A stretch of 64,000 nt of DNA from Myotis daubentonii (GCF_963259705.1 NC_081842.1:183710349-183774348), one strand, 5' to 3'. Counted from the first letter of the stretch, positions 11,317-23,046 are shown. Notes: generated by a model from the letters alone, not told the origin. Made by a program: numbers and translations.

Positions 11317-12217
11317 ACCTTATAGTGCTTTATATATTTATGCAAAAAGCATTATTTATAACAGTAAAAAATTAAATGCCCAATCTAATTAAATGCCTCA
11401 CAATAAGGAACTGGTTAAGCAAACTCTGGCACTTTCTCTTGTGTGCTATTTTGCAGCTTCTAAAACTACATTTACAAATAATTCTTAATGATGTGGCCAA
11501 ATACTTATAAAACATTAAGTAAAAAGTTATACACAAAGTGTGACTACAACTATGTTAAAAGGCCTAGGGTGGGAGGTGGGTGTGGGCTAGAAGGCTCAAT
11601 GGGGAAAAGGGGGGACATCTGTAATACTTCCAACAGTAAAGATAAATTAAAAAATGCATTAAAGGAAACATGCCAAAAAGTTTTTTCTATTAATAATCTT
11701 AAAATAGTGAGGTTGTGGTCTACTGTTACTGTTATTATATTCTTTATTTTTTCCTATATTTTCTACAAAGTACATATAATACTATTATAATCAGAAAATG
11801 TTTATTTTTAAGTGTCTGAAAAATCAGGGAACTAAATGTTTATTAACATAAAAGTAATTTAGTAAAAATAATTTTACAAAAGATTTATGAGTTGTAAAAA
11901 CATGCTAAGGGAACTAAAACAAAATTGTTAAAGGAATAAAATAAAACACTTTAAAAATATTTGTTTTTAATTTTTATTTTAGTAAAACACAGGTGGTTAT
12001 GAAGACTATATAACAACATGAGAAATGCTTATTTTTTAAGGTTAAATGAAAACAGGTCAAAATAATTAAGATAAAAACTCTTCGGCCCAGCACTTTAAAC
12101 AACTACACTCAGCCTCACAATATACCCACAAAAGGAACTTCCCTACACATACTCTTGAACCTCCCCATCCTTTGCATTCTTGCTCTTTGCTTCCTCATTT
12201 TAGACATGTATTTCTGA
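11317..12217 (+). repeat. 0.9-kb block, inverted copy at 34,343-35,256
   Basis: This block aligns by eye along nearly its full length with the reverse complement of 34,343-35,256. It includes 'gcattatttataacagtaaa', 'tgtgtgctattttgcagctt', 'atcagggaactaaatgttta' and 'ttcttgctctttgcttcctc'. The left part looks like an old L1 3' UTR. A short young L1 3' end (11,561-11,656) is nested at the same place in both copies. The short open frames inside are not conserved past ordinary L1 or repeat sequence. Confidence 0.9.
11561..11656 (+). repeat. Bat L1 3' end, truncated
   Basis: GC-rich 'ggcctagggtgggaggtggg' then 'catctgtaatacttccaaca' and 'gtaaagataaattaaaaaa'. It matches the L1 3' end at 62,191-62,312 and sits inside the duplicated block. 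Confidence 0.75.
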
Positions 12218-12218
12218 T

Positions 12219-12547
12219 TTGGTTTTCTTGCATATCATACCAAAGGGACCAGCAACAAAAGAATATATAGACAAATTGCACTTCATGAAAATTACATTTC
12301 TGTGCATCAAAGAACAGCATCAACAGAGTAAAAAAAGGCAACCAGAATGGAAGAAAATATTTGCAAATAATATATCTGAAAAGGGATTAATATCCAGAAT
12401 ATATAACAACAACAAAACCTGATTCTTTTTTTATTTTCATGCAATAAACATTAATATTTCAAGAAAAAATATTTTAAATATAATGATATTGCATGCAATA
12501 AAAATTAATGTTTCAAGAAAAAATATTTTAAATATAATAATTTTACC
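12219..12547 (+). repeat. L1 ORF2 fragment plus AT-rich insert, inverted copy at ~14,740-14,984
   Basis: 'caaagaacagcatcaacaga', 'ggcaaccagaatggaagaaa' and 'gggattaatatccagaatat' are L1 ORF2 sequence. After 'aaaacctgattc' the L1 is interrupted by an AT-rich insert that also interrupts the inverted copy near 14,740-14,812. Here the insert carries an extra ~53-bp tandem unit (12,439-12,491 against 12,492-12,540). Confidence 0.85.
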
Positions 12548-12566
12548 AAAACAAAACCAATCAATG

Positions 12567-12602
<36 letters not shown>

Positions 12603-12665
12603 CCCACCTCCCCACTTCCTCTATCTCTAAAGAAAAAAGAAGAAAAAATAAAAAAATATCCTCAG
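12548..12665 (+). repeat. Ves SINE tail with (CT)n expansion
   Basis: Only the 3' half of a Ves SINE: 'caatcaatgcctctctctct', a long CT run, 'ctatctctaaag' and the variant terminus 'aaaaatatcctcaggtgaga' typical of one Ves subfamily. Confidence 0.75.
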
Positions 12666-12849
12666 GTGAGAACACTGTGTATTCTTTAAAACACACAGTA
12701 CATTTTTATGTTTCCTCTGCCTGAGAATAGGAATGTTAAATATCTGTCCTGTTCTAGTGCTCTCCCATTCTGCATCCTTGGCAGAAATGACTAATTCATC
12801 ATTCTGTCTTATTGCTTCTAGATTTATGCTCTTTTTATTAATTTATTTT

Positions 12850-12897
12850 TTAATCCTCACTCAAGGATCATTGATTGATTCTAGAGAGAAAGGAAAG

Positions 12898-12943
<46 letters not shown>

Positions 12944-13081
12944 TTGATTGGTTGCCTCCCAAAAGTAATTGACTGGAGATCAAACCCAAAACCTGGATAA
13001 AATCCTGACCAGGAATCGGACCCACAACCCTTCATTACATAGGATGACACTCCAACCAACTGAGCCTCACTAGCCAGGGCT
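12850..13081 (-). repeat. Diverged Ves SINE with (GACA)n
   Basis: Reversed Ves-type SINE: 'attgattgattctagagaga' at the reversed tail, a (GACA)n run at about 12,913-12,942, and 'ccaactgagcctcactagcc' at the reversed tRNA-like head. Confidence 0.8.
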
Positions 13082-13199
13082 AGACTCCTTTTCTAAACTG
13101 CACACCAACCATTACTAATTGTTCAGAGTTGGCACTAATGAAAGCTCTCTGGACAAGAATGACCTCTTCCACATGAGAGCCTTCGTCTCTACCATGTAC

Positions 13200-13760
13200 A
13201 ACACATTTAATAAATCATTTGAGTCTTGTTGATTCTATCATTGTAACATCTCTCCAATCTGTTGCTTTTTCCATTCCCACTGTGTCTGCTTATTTCAAGC
13301 TATTATAATCTCTCATCTGATTTTCCACAACAATCCCATACTGTTTTGCTTGCCTTCAGTTTTGGCTCCTCTAGTCTTTTCTACACACTGCTGATTACTC
13401 TTTTAAAATATCTAAATATACTACATCAGCCTTTAAAAGACTGGTTAAGCCCAGGTGCTTAGCACTATATTTACTGTAGGCCTCATCTCTCCAGTATCAT
13501 CGCCTATACTCTGCCCTCCAATATGCTAACTACTTGCAGGGCATGTCCTGAAACATGCCCTGTCCTTTTTCTCCTCTACATAGTAAATGCTCTTACTCTC
13601 CTCTAGTTAGTTGTCTAAGTCTCATTCGCCCTTCAAGGATATTTCATGGATATTTATTATCCAAACTTTTGTTGATCATTCTTCCCCTAACAAATGATTA
13701 GTGTCTCCCAGGGGAAATTAATGAATCCTTATTTGTGTCCGAATCATACTTTATACATAT
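13200..13760 (+). repeat. L2-like fragment
   Basis: Sense LINE2-like text with 'ttaaaagactggttaagccc' and 'gtaaatgctcttactctcct'. Diverged and without clear ends. Confidence 0.45.
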
Positions 13761-13858
13761 CCTTATTATGGCAATAATAATGTTGTATTGTTATCTGTTT
13801 ACATTTCTGAGAGCTCATTGAGGAAAGAGAGCTTTGCAGCTCCAGAGTGCAGGACATT

Positions 13859-15255
13859 TATTTTTTAATTTAAAAAGATGTGGTAAAATACACATAAAAT
13901 TTACTATCTTTACCATTTTAAATGTAGTTTAGTAGTATTAAGTCCACCCATATTGTTGTGCAATCATCACCACCATCCATCTCTAGAACTCTTTCTCTTA
14001 CAAAACCAAAACTCTATACTTATTAAACAATAACTCCTAATTTTTCTCTCCTCTCAGCCCCTTCGCAACCACCATTCTACTCTCTGTCTATGAATTTGAC
14101 TACTCTAAGTACCTTGTATAACTGGAATCATACAGTATTTGTCTTTTTGTGACTGGCTTATTTCATTGAGGATAATGTCTTCAAGGTTCATCCATGTTGT
14201 AGCCTGTGTCAGAATTTTCTTTCTTTTTAAGGCTAAACACTCCACTGTATGTATATATCACATTTTGCTTATCCATCTGTCAATGGAAACTTGAATTGCT
14301 TTTACTTTTTAGTTATTGTGAATGATGCTGTTATGAATATAGGTATACAAATATCTCTTTGAAACCCTGCTTTGAATTCTTTTGAATATATGCCCAGAAG
14401 TGTAATTGCTGGATCATATGGTAATTCAATGTTTAATTTTTTGAGGAACCACTGTACTGTTTTCCATAGCAGCTAAATCATTTTACATTCCTATCTACAG
14501 TGCATAATTTCTGCACATCCTCACCAACCCTTGTTATTTTCTAGGTTAAAAATATATAATTTTTGATCCATATGGGTGTGAGGTGATATCTCATTGTAGT
14601 TTCGATTTGTGTTTCCCTGATAATTGGTAATGTTGGGTATTTCTTGATGTATGTATGTATTAGCCATTTGTATACCTTCTTTAGAGAAATGTATATTCAA
14701 GCCTTTTGCCCATTTTTGAATCAGGTTTTGTTTTGGTAATATTATTATATTTAAAATATTTTTCTTGAAATATTTATGTTTATTTCATGAAAATAAAAAA
14801 GAATCAGGTTTTATTGTTGTTATATATTCTGGATATTAATCCCTTTTCAGGTATATTATTTGCAAATATTTTCTTCCATTCTGGTTGCCTTTTTTACTCT
14901 GTTGATGCTGTTCTTTGATGCATAGAAATGTAATTTTCATGAAGTGCAATTTGTCTATATGTTCTTTTGTTGCTGGTGCCTTCGGTAAGATATCCAAGAA
15001 ATCATTGCAGAATCCAATATTGTGAAGTTTTTGCCCTACGTTTCCTTCTAATAATTTTATTGTTTTAGGTCTTACACTTTAGGTCATGAATCCATTTTGA
15101 GTTAATTTTTGTATTTGGTGTTAGGTAAGGATCCAACAGTATTCTTTTGCATGTGAATATACAGTTTTACCAGAACCATTTGTTGAAAAGACTGTCTTTC
15201 CCCCATTGAATGGCTTTAGCGCCTTTGTTGAAAATAATTTAACCATATATACAAA
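13859..15255 (-). repeat. L1M, 3' UTR into ORF2, reversed
   Basis: Long reversed L1: 'gtggtaaaatacacataaaa' and 'gtataactggaatcatacag' mark the 3' UTR side. 'ctggatcatatggtaattca' and 'ccattctggttgcc' come from ORF2, and the end is near 'aatggctttagcgcctttgt'. An AT-rich ~75-bp insert with a flanking 'gaatcaggttt' duplication lies at about 14,738-14,812. Confidence 0.85.
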
Positions 15256-15911
15256 GGTTTATTTCTGGACAGAGTATATGACATTTTATAGGATACAAAG
15301 ATGAATCAGAGTACAAACTGTCCTAATGCATTAGAATTGGTCATAGGGAAACCGTTAGAATGGAATTGAATCTCATTTTTGTTTTAGAGAAAGAAAAAGA
15401 GATAATTTGATCTAGAGGAAGGTAAAATAGCTAACTTAAAAAGAAGTTCATGTCAGAGTTATAGAATTTTAGACCTGTTTCCTGCCCTAGTTCATCTAAT
15501 TCACATCCTTATTTTTATATGAAGAAAAAGAGGCCTGGTGTTACTTTTGAGGTCAGAATTACGCCCCCACCCCAATATTAAATAAAAATAGACATACAGA
15601 AGGAAGAATTCAGCTCAGAGAAGGAAAGAACTTTTAACATCTAGGTTAGATAGATCTGGGAAGGAATGAGCTCTCTATAATTACAAATATTCAAACAGAA
15701 GTTGGATGACCACCCATAAATTGTGCTGAAGAAGGCAGGTCTGGTCACCTCTCTGTCTTACTTGTGAATGTTCTGTAACTGCCCATTAACTTCAGAATAA
15801 AGGCCAGCTTTTAAAAATGGCATACATGGTTCTTATACTGTGATCCTCGTCTAGCTTTATAGTATCATCTCCTGCCATATATTTATGTTCTTGACGTACG
15901 CAACTATATGT
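15256..15911. other. Intergenic, partly L2-like
   Basis: No gene. 15,720-15,900 has LINE2-like phrases ('cataaattgtgctgaagaag', 'aataaaggccagcttttaaa'). The rest is unassigned. Confidence 0.45.
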
Positions 15912-15927
15912 GAATTCTGTCCTTTTT

Positions 15928-17830
15928 TTTAAAAAATTAAATCTTTATTGTTCAGATTATTACATTTGTTCCTCTTTTTTCCCCCCATAACTCCCCTCCT
16001 CCCAGTTCCCGCCCCATCCTCCGCCCTCACTCCCCACCCACTGTCCTCATCCATAGGTGCACGATTTTTGTCCAGTCTCTTCCCGCATCTCCCACACCCC
16101 TTTCCCCCCCAAGAATAGTCAGTCCATTCCCTTTCTATGTCCCTGATTCTATTATGATCACCAGATTATTTACTTGATTCTTAGATTCACTTGTTGATAG
16201 ATGCATGTTTGTTGTTCATAATTTTTATCTTTACCTTTTTCTTCTTCTTCCTCTTCTTAAAGGATACCTTTCAGCATTTCATATAATACTGGTTTGGTGG
16301 TGATGAACTCCTTTAGCTTTTCCTTATCTGTGAAGCTCTTTATCTGACCTTCCATTCTGAATGATAGCTTTGCTGGATAAAGTAATCTTGGTTGTAGGTT
16401 CTTGGTATTCATCACTTTGAATATTTCTTGCCATTCCCTTCTGGCCTGCAAAGTTTCTGTTGAGAAATCAGCTGACAGTCGTATGGGTATTCCCTTGTAG
16501 GTAACTGAGTTTCTTTCTCTTGCTGCTTTTAAGATTCTCTCTTTGTCTTTTGCTCTTGGATTTTAATTATGATGTGTCTTGGTGTGGTCCTCTTTGGATT
16601 CCTTTTGTTTGGGGTTCTCCGTGCTTCCTGGAGTTATAAGTCTATTTCTTTCACCAGGTAGGGGAAGTTTTCTGTCATTATTTCTTCAAATAGGTTTTCA
16701 ATATCTTGCTCTCTCTCATCTTCTGGCACCCCTATAATTCTGATGTTGGTACGCTTGAAGCTGTCCCAGAGGCTCCTTACCCTGTCTTCGTATTTTCAGA
16801 TTCTTTTTTCATTTTGCTTTTCTGGTTGGGTGTTTTTTGCTTCTTCACATTTCAAATCTTTGCCTTGATTCTTGCGCTCCTCTGGTCTGCTGTTGGGAGT
16901 CTGTATAGTATTCGTTATTTCAGTCCGTGTATGCTTAATTTCTAGTTGGTTCTTTATCATAACATCTAGGGTCTCATTAGTTTTCTTGAGGATCTCACTA
17001 CATTTATCGGTGGCTTCTAGACAGTTCTTAAGAGACCTTAAAAGTGTGGTTCTGAACTCAATATCCTCCATTGACAATTTTGTCCTGTTTCTTTGTCTCC
17101 GCATTTTTTATGCTTTCTTGGTACACCCCCTAGTGGTCTTTGTGCGCAGTCTGGTTGTAGTTAAGCCTTGATTGATGTCGGCAATACCGGGGGTGATTTG
17201 ACCTCCAGGCTAACTGGCTATGAGAGTCCGCTGTGTCTGCAGTGGGAGAGCTTCTGTGCTGTATCTCTAGGGCGGTGCTAATCTAGTGTTTGCCCGAGGC
17301 TATTCGGCAAATGGCTCTGCGCAGGGCTTGGGCGGGGCGGGTCCCTGGGGATCTACAGTGCAGGCAGAGCAAGCAGTTATGGCTGCTCTCAGTTCCGTCC
17401 CTAGGGGCTCTGCCTCACAGAGTCCCAGCAACCGCTGCAAACCTCGGAGAAAAAGCTGCCTTCGAGTTCCGACCGAAGCCAGACAGTCCCGCTTCTCCTG
17501 TTTGAGTCTGGGTCCCTAGAGGCTTGCCAGGATCTGGAGCTCAGAGTCTGAAACTCCCTCCGGATTGAAAACAACAACCGCGCCCTCCGCCACCAGCCCA
17601 CTCGTGTGCACTCCGCACCTGAGTATTTCACTTCAGCACTGCGCCTCCTCTGAGTCTGGGTATGATATTCTCTTTCCTCCTAGTTGTAGAATTTCCACTC
17701 AGCCAGCCTTCCTGTGGTTCTGGATGATGTCCGTTCCGTCTTTAGTTGTTTTTCTGAAGTGGTTGTTCGAGGCAGCAATCTCCGGCGTTAACCTATGCCG
17801 CCATCTTGGTTTTCTCCGAATTAATTAATC
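15928..17830 (-). mobile_element. HAL1-like half-L1 retrotransposon, full insertion
   Basis: On the minus strand the order is a 5' UTR starting near 'aaaaccaagatggcggcata' (YY1-type motif), ORF1, then at once a GC-rich 3' UTR and an A-rich end; no ORF2 sequence is present. The whole 1.9-kb unit lies between perfect 16-bp direct repeats, gaattctgtccttttt, at 15,912-15,927 and 17,831-17,846. The missing ORF2 was therefore already absent in the RNA that inserted. ORF1 here is broken by frame shifts. Confidence 0.9.
16257..17104 (-). pseudogene. L1-type ORF1 protein pseudogene
   Basis: Readable in pieces: the N-terminal coiled-coil part at 16,796-17,104 (including RPEERKNQGKDLKCEE) and the C-terminal domain at 16,257-16,451 (VMNTKNLQPRLLYPAKLSF). 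At least one single-base deletion near 16,560, compared with the copy at 31,408-32,250, disrupts the frame. The ORF1 stop here is immediately followed by the element's 3' UTR. ORF1p is an RNA-binding chaperone of L1 particles; this copy cannot make one. Confidence 0.85.
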
Positions 17831-17846
17831 GAATTCTGTCCTTTTT

Positions 17847-18533
17847 ACTCTTGGATTTTATTCACATTAAAATATGCTACCTTAAAAAAAGACACTTTCT
17901 AATGTTTAAAGGAAGTAAGCTAAAGGGTGTAGCTGTAGCTTAAAATTCCACACAAAGAATCCTCAGAACAAATTAAATAGAAGCAATGGGTAGCAAGTAC
18001 ATACATGTGCTAAGGTGAGTCTAAGGGCACATGAAATCTAAACTGGGGCAGAGGAGAAGAAACTCGACTTCTATGTAATAGGCATTTAACATATTTTAAT
18101 TTATTTGAGAATGCAAAATATCAAAAATAGATCCCTTACAGTATCCTTGAGGTGAGCATATACCTTAGGAGCTTTGGTGTTGTATACTATTTGTAAGAAT
18201 CACAAAAATTTTAAACGTTGAACAGATTATCTGCTCTATAGATAATGTAGAATGCCAACCAAGAATTCCTAGGTACTTTCTATGTGTCAGAATTGTTCTG
18301 GGTGCTGGAATACAACGGTGAAGAAGACATTGTTAGGACCCCATCATGGAGGTGATGCATTCTTTTAAACTTGAGCTCACAATCAGCTAGTGTCTATAAA
18401 AGGTATATGGGGGAAAAGGAGGCTCAGAAAAAATCTTCAGCAGATCCGATCATGTCTCTCTCTTGCTTAGAACTGTTCAGTGACTTCCTTTATAATCTAC
18501 CAGCAGATCTACTTGGCTTGAGCACACTTATCT
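17847..18533. other. Intergenic, nothing recognised
   Basis: AT-rich sequence without a gene. A short L2- or MIR-like phrase ('ctttctatgtgtcagaattg') near 18,275 is too diverged to call. Confidence 0.5.
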
Positions 18534-18549
18534 CTGAGATACCTTTCTT

Positions 18550-18785
18550 TTTCTTTTTTAAAAATATATTTTTATTGATTTCAGAGGAGCAGAAAGAAGG
18601 AGAGGGGGAGAGAGAGAGAGAGAGAAACATCAATGATGAAAGAGAATCACCGATTGGCTGCCCCCTGCACGCCCCCCACTGGGGACTGAGCCCACAACCC
18701 GAGCATGTGCCCCCGACCAGAATCGAGCCCGGGACCCTTCTATCCGCAGGCGGGTGCGCTATCCACTGAGCCAAACCAGCTAGGG
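18550..18785 (-). repeat. Ves SINE, full length with target-site duplication
   Basis: Reversed Ves with 'ctatccactgagccaaacca' at the tRNA-like end. The 16-bp direct repeat ctgagatacctttctt is perfect at 18,534-18,549 and 18,786-18,801. Confidence 0.97.
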
Positions 18786-18967
18786 CTGAGATACCTTTCT
18801 TGTTCTTATTTAATTTACCCACCACATCACCTTTTTATCCAATATGATTATATTTGGACTAGGTTTTCCTATCATTTAGGAAGAGAATAGAATATAAATA
18901 TTGATCCACTGGGAAATTATATTTCCTATTATATATGATGTAATAAGATTTTCACTGTAAGTAATTT

Positions 18968-19884
18968 TGCCGGGAGCCGGTCCATCCTTGCTGTTTCAAG
19001 GGACCTGGCATATATGGCATACGGTTCTTAATATGTTTGCTCACCTTCTTGGTGCTGTGTTTTAACCAAGGTCACCTCTCCGAGAAAGGTTGTTTCTCCA
19101 GGTAGGAATTTTTCCCTGAAGTCAGGGAGGGGATGCCTCTCCTAGAAAGGTTGTTTCCCCAGGTAGGAATTTTTCCCTGAAGTCAGGGAGGGGATGAAAC
19201 TACTTAACTAAGTGCCAGGCAGGTAGTTAATCACTACAAACAATCATGCTTAAGCTACATAATCTTTACTCCCTGGAATGGAGATAAGAAACGCCCTAAC
19301 CTTTGTAATAGAGATTGATAGGATTGAATCAACTGGTATAAATACAGATGTAACAAGACAGCAAGAGACAGAACTCAGAACACAGAACTGAGAACACAGG
19401 GCTTGGAAGACAGGACCAAGAGAGACAGAGCCTAGGCACAGAACCTACACAGAACGTTCTCTAGGGACAGAAGAACTTCGCTGGAGAGAGCATGCCGGAG
19501 GATCCTGGACAGGGACTGGCCTCGGAGCCTAGAGACAGAGCCTAGCGGCAGAACATGGCAAAAGATCCTGGACAGAAACTGGCCTCAGAACCTAGAGACA
19601 GAACCTAGCGGGAGAACATGGCAAAAGATCCTGGACTGAACCTGACTACAGAAATTGGCAGGAGAACCTGACAAGAACCTGGTGACTGAACCTGTCTGGA
19701 GTACCTGGACAGAACCTGGCTGGAGATCCTAAGCAGAACCTCTCTGGAGATCGAGACCAGAACTTGGCTGGAGATCCTGGCTAGGCTGCTGATGAACTGA
19801 ACACTGTCTCTGAGTCTTTCCCTCTTCGCCGACTCCGTCCACACCTTTGGGGACCCCTGGACCCACTGGGGCTGGACCCCGGCA
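18968..19884 (+). mobile_element. Solo LTR of an endogenous retrovirus, 6-bp TSD
   Basis: A 917-bp unit starting TGCCGGGAGCCGG and ending CCCCGGCA, flanked by the 6-bp direct repeat taattt (18,962-18,967 and 19,885-19,890). A TATA-like 'ggtataaatacagatg' near 19,336 sets the orientation. The downstream half is a degenerate minisatellite built on 'cagaacctggctggagatcc'. The upstream half has a 61-bp tandem duplication (19,075-19,135 / 19,136-19,196). No internal viral genes are present. A 6-bp duplication is usual for class II (betaretrovirus-like) ERVs. Confidence 0.9.
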
Positions 19885-20268
19885 TAATTTTCACCTGAGT
19901 TTGGGTGAAATTGAGTTCCCACAACTTCCGTGAAAGGCTAAATTTGGAGGCAACCACAATCATGAGGTCTTTCTTGCAAGTATCAGATATAAGTCCTCAG
20001 TGTATTTTTACAAAGTAGTCAGACATTTCCCATTTTATTTCTCAGTAAGTTCTTTGTGATTCAATGGAAAGAACCGAGTCACACAGGACTGATATTCTAG
20101 TCCTGCCTGTGACTTACTGTGAATTACTGGCCACTAATTAAACCTCTTATTCCCAAAGTTTCCTCATTCTTAGGTAGAACTAATCCTTGCTCTATACATA
20201 CTTTGTTGTGATAAGATTATACTTGCTAAAATTTTCAGCGCAACGTGTAGTTTTTACTAGTACATATA

Positions 20269-20494
20269 CTAGAGTGAGCTCAGTGCATGAATTCATGCAC
20301 AGGTGGGGTCCCCTGGTCTGGGGGGGTGGGGTGGGGTGGGAGGGGGAGGGACCGAAGGAGGTTGGCTGTGGGAGTGGACTGACCACCAGGGGGCAGCTCC
20401 TGCATTGAGCGTCTGCCTCCTGGTGGTCAGTGCATGTCATAGCTACCAGCTGGTCATCCGGTCATAACAGTAGCTTAGGCTTTTAAATATACAG

Positions 20495-20495
<1 letters not shown>
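20269..20495 (-). mobile_element. HeliBat-type Helitron, short
   Basis: CTAG at 20,269, the hairpin 'gtgcatgaattcatgcac', and facing CTCF-like motifs 'ccaccagggggcag' (20,383-20,396) and 'ctgcctcctggtgg' (20,413-20,426). The reversed 5' end, near 'aggcttttaaatatacagat', is diverged. Confidence 0.85.

Positions 20496-20502
<7 letters not shown>

Positions 20503-20539
<37 letters not shown>
20503..20539 (+). repeat. (CA)n microsatellite
   Basis: About 18 CA units right beside the Helitron end. Confidence 0.97.
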
Positions 20540-20542
<3 letters not shown>

Positions 20543-22099
20543 GCTAAGGTCTATATTCTAATTGGGTCAGACTCATAAAAAAGTAACATGTAGAGGTTCA
20601 GAGAATCGAGTTATCACATTTCATGGAGTGGTGGTCAGGAAGATGTAATAAAGGAGGCAGGATTTGAGCTGGGACTTTAGGAATAGGAAAGGTGGTAGAA
20701 GAGAGTTATATGGAAGGGATGAGAGCAGAGAGTCACTGGGATTCTCAGTATAGCCTGGCTTTTGTTTTTGGGCACATTCTCTTCTGCACACTCCAGACTA
20801 AATTATGTTCTCTGAATCACATATATGTGTCTGGCACAGAGCAGGCAAGCCTGCAAGGTCCAGCTTCTACCTCTTCCCATTAAAGCCTCACTCAAGTAGA
20901 ATTCATCACACTCTCCTCTGTATTAGCTCAGACTTTGTTCACATGACCTATTGCTTTTTATTGTAACTCAATAGAACCGCCTTCCTTGCTCATTGGTGAA
21001 CTTTTGGAGACAGGAATCTGGTTTGCTTTTGTATCCCTAGGCACCTAACTCAATGCTTTGCTCTTAATCAGGAAATTTTATTCAACTGAGCTTGCTCCAA
21101 GGACACTGATATGACTCACTAAGGTGAAGGGCATGTTGGTATTATCTTAATGTCTCTATAGATTTTAACTTTTGTGTTCTGTTGTTTTCCTCACATCACC
21201 CTTGTGGGTTTTGTTTTTTTTTTCTTTCTTTCTTTAAAAACCTATGGATGAGGAAACTCAGAGGGTGCATTTGCCCAAAGTCATGCAGCTGATAAGTGCT
21301 GCAGCCAGACAGGGCTCTTTTGACTTGAAATACACTACTCTATGCTCTATACTGGGGCCCTGTGGCACCAGACAGGTTGGAGTAATGTGCACTTAAGCTC
21401 AGAACTCTAGTTTTCTCATTCGTAAATAGGAACAATAGTTCCGACTTCATGGGGTTGTGATGAGCATTAAATGATGAAGTACGTGAAGTACCTTCTAAAA
21501 TGCTTAGCACCTAGTGGGCAATTCTCGGTCCCTTCTCACCAAGCTTCCCATTCCGATGGGCGTAAACGAACACATGAGGGATCCGGTTCTGGGGGAGAGT
21601 GGGGCGTAGAGGGACTGCGCAGAGAGCAAATGTCCTTCTCTAACCTCTTACAGGTTCGCCTCCGAGTCATCTTATAAGAAAACTTGCTAAGGCCTTATCT
21701 TGTAAATACTTAGGGCTTAGCATGCTCCAGCAGTCACTCCCCCGCTCCCCGCATCCTTGTCATACATATCCTTTTCCGGCCCAGCATTTGTCAAATGCAA
21801 GGATCCTAGTTGTGTGAGTTGTCCAGCTTTGTCGCCAGAGCTTGGTTGAATAATCTCCAAGGCTGGGGTCTTTTTTTTTTTTTTTTTTTTTTTAAAAAAA
21901 ACCACGTACCAAACCATAGTTCTCTCGGATTGTGACTGAATAACTACGTGCAGGGAGCTAACATACTACAAACGAGGCAGGTAGGGCAGGCGGCCCAGGG
22001 ACGGTAGTTGACTCCAAACCCACGTGAAACTAATGTCTGACTAGAACCTTTTCCTGGGGTGATGCTCCTGAGACTTCCCTGCTGAACGCCTTAACTCCC
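20540..22099. other. Proximal upstream region of TUT4
   Basis: No gene. It holds a reversed MIR at about 21,235-21,350 ('gatgaggaaactcagagggt'), a sense MIR at about 21,365-21,515 ('aatgcttagcacctagtggg'), an L2-like phrase near 20,960-21,070, and a 29-nt T run at about 21,870. Sequence from 21,540 rises in GC towards the CpG island. Confidence 0.6.
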
Positions 22100-22859
22100 G
22101 AATGTCTTTGATACAGAAACGGATCCAGCTTTTTGGGGTGCTGGTGGCAAAGGTGAATCCCGAGTCTTCCAGTCGGGCTTCCCGCTGGAGCTCAGAGGGC
22201 CGCGGGGGAGCCCGGCCCGGGGTGCCCGCCCACGGCCGGGTTTCCTCTCGGGGACCACTCTCTGAACGAGGCGCGGGGTGGGCTTCGGGATCTTCTTCCC
22301 CTTTGGGGGGGGGGGGTCTCGGCGGCTGGAGCGAGACCTGAGCGGCGCGGCAGTGCGCGCGACCCCCGCCTCCTCGCGCCGCTCCCCCGCGCGGCCCCGG
22401 CGGGGGCCAGGCCTCCGGACCCCCGCTCCTAGGCCCCGCCTCTCCCCAGTGACCGCGACCCTCCCCCGGCCGCGAGCCTTCCCGCGCCCGTCCCGGCCCC
22501 GGCGTGAGGGTGAGTGCACCGCCCTCCCACCGCGCCCTCCTCCTTCCATTGTTTCCAGCCGCCGCCACGAGCCCCCGAGCGTCGCCCCTCCCCCACCGGC
22601 GCGCACAGCCCCCGCCCGGGTTTCGCTGTGCGCAGGGGCCCCCAGAACCCAGGGAGGGGGCCCCCCGAGCGCATTCCCCTGCATCTCATCCGCAGGCCTC
22701 CCCCCCACCCCCGGCGGCGTCGATCTCCTATCCCACCCCGGGGCGGGCGTCCACGCGGGGTTCCGTCTCTCTCCCCTCCCCCTCCCCATCTCCCGACTCT
22801 CCTTCCACGACCCCCTCCCTTCAGCGGGCCCTCCTCTCTCGCTCCCTCCCCCCTCCCTT

Positions 22860-23046
22860 CCCCTCCCCCCCACAATGCAGTTCGCGGCGCGGCGGACATG
22901 GCGGTGGAGCCCTGAGCTCGTCGTGTCCCGGCCTCCAGCGGCGGCGGCGGCGGCGACGGCTGCAGCGGCGGCACCCGCAGCGGGAGGCGGAGGGGGAGCG
23001 GGAGTCCTTGCGATGCGGAGGCGCCGCGCGCGCCTGTAGCTCGCAG
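22860..23046 (+). other. TUT4: TUT4 exon 1, untranslated (5' limit approximate)
   Basis: Inferred first exon. Its donor is cag|gtacgg at 23,047. The 5' limit is a guess from the YY1-like motif. It contains two short upstream open frames, 22,898-22,915 and 23,013-23,039 (MRRRRARL). An alternative donor of similar form, ctcgcag|gtgtcc, lies at about 23,147. Transcript data are needed to fix both ends. Confidence 0.6.
22894..22904 (+). promoter_or_regulatory. YY1-like motif in the core promoter
   Basis: 'ggacATGGCGG' fits the ATGGCGG core bound by YY1, often placed at or just after the start site of TATA-less promoters. The same bases start a six-codon upstream open frame (22,898-22,915). Confidence 0.5.

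Noticed and set aside
11488..11790. 100-codon frame that recurs at 34,744-35,085 (minus strand)
   Set aside because: The shared frame reflects the duplicated block made of L1 3' UTR text, not a conserved protein.
1..22000. A neighbouring gene such as GPX7, which I recall lies upstream of TUT4 in humans
   Set aside because: No exon resembling a glutathione peroxidase is visible on either strand; in humans I recall tens of kilobases separating the two.
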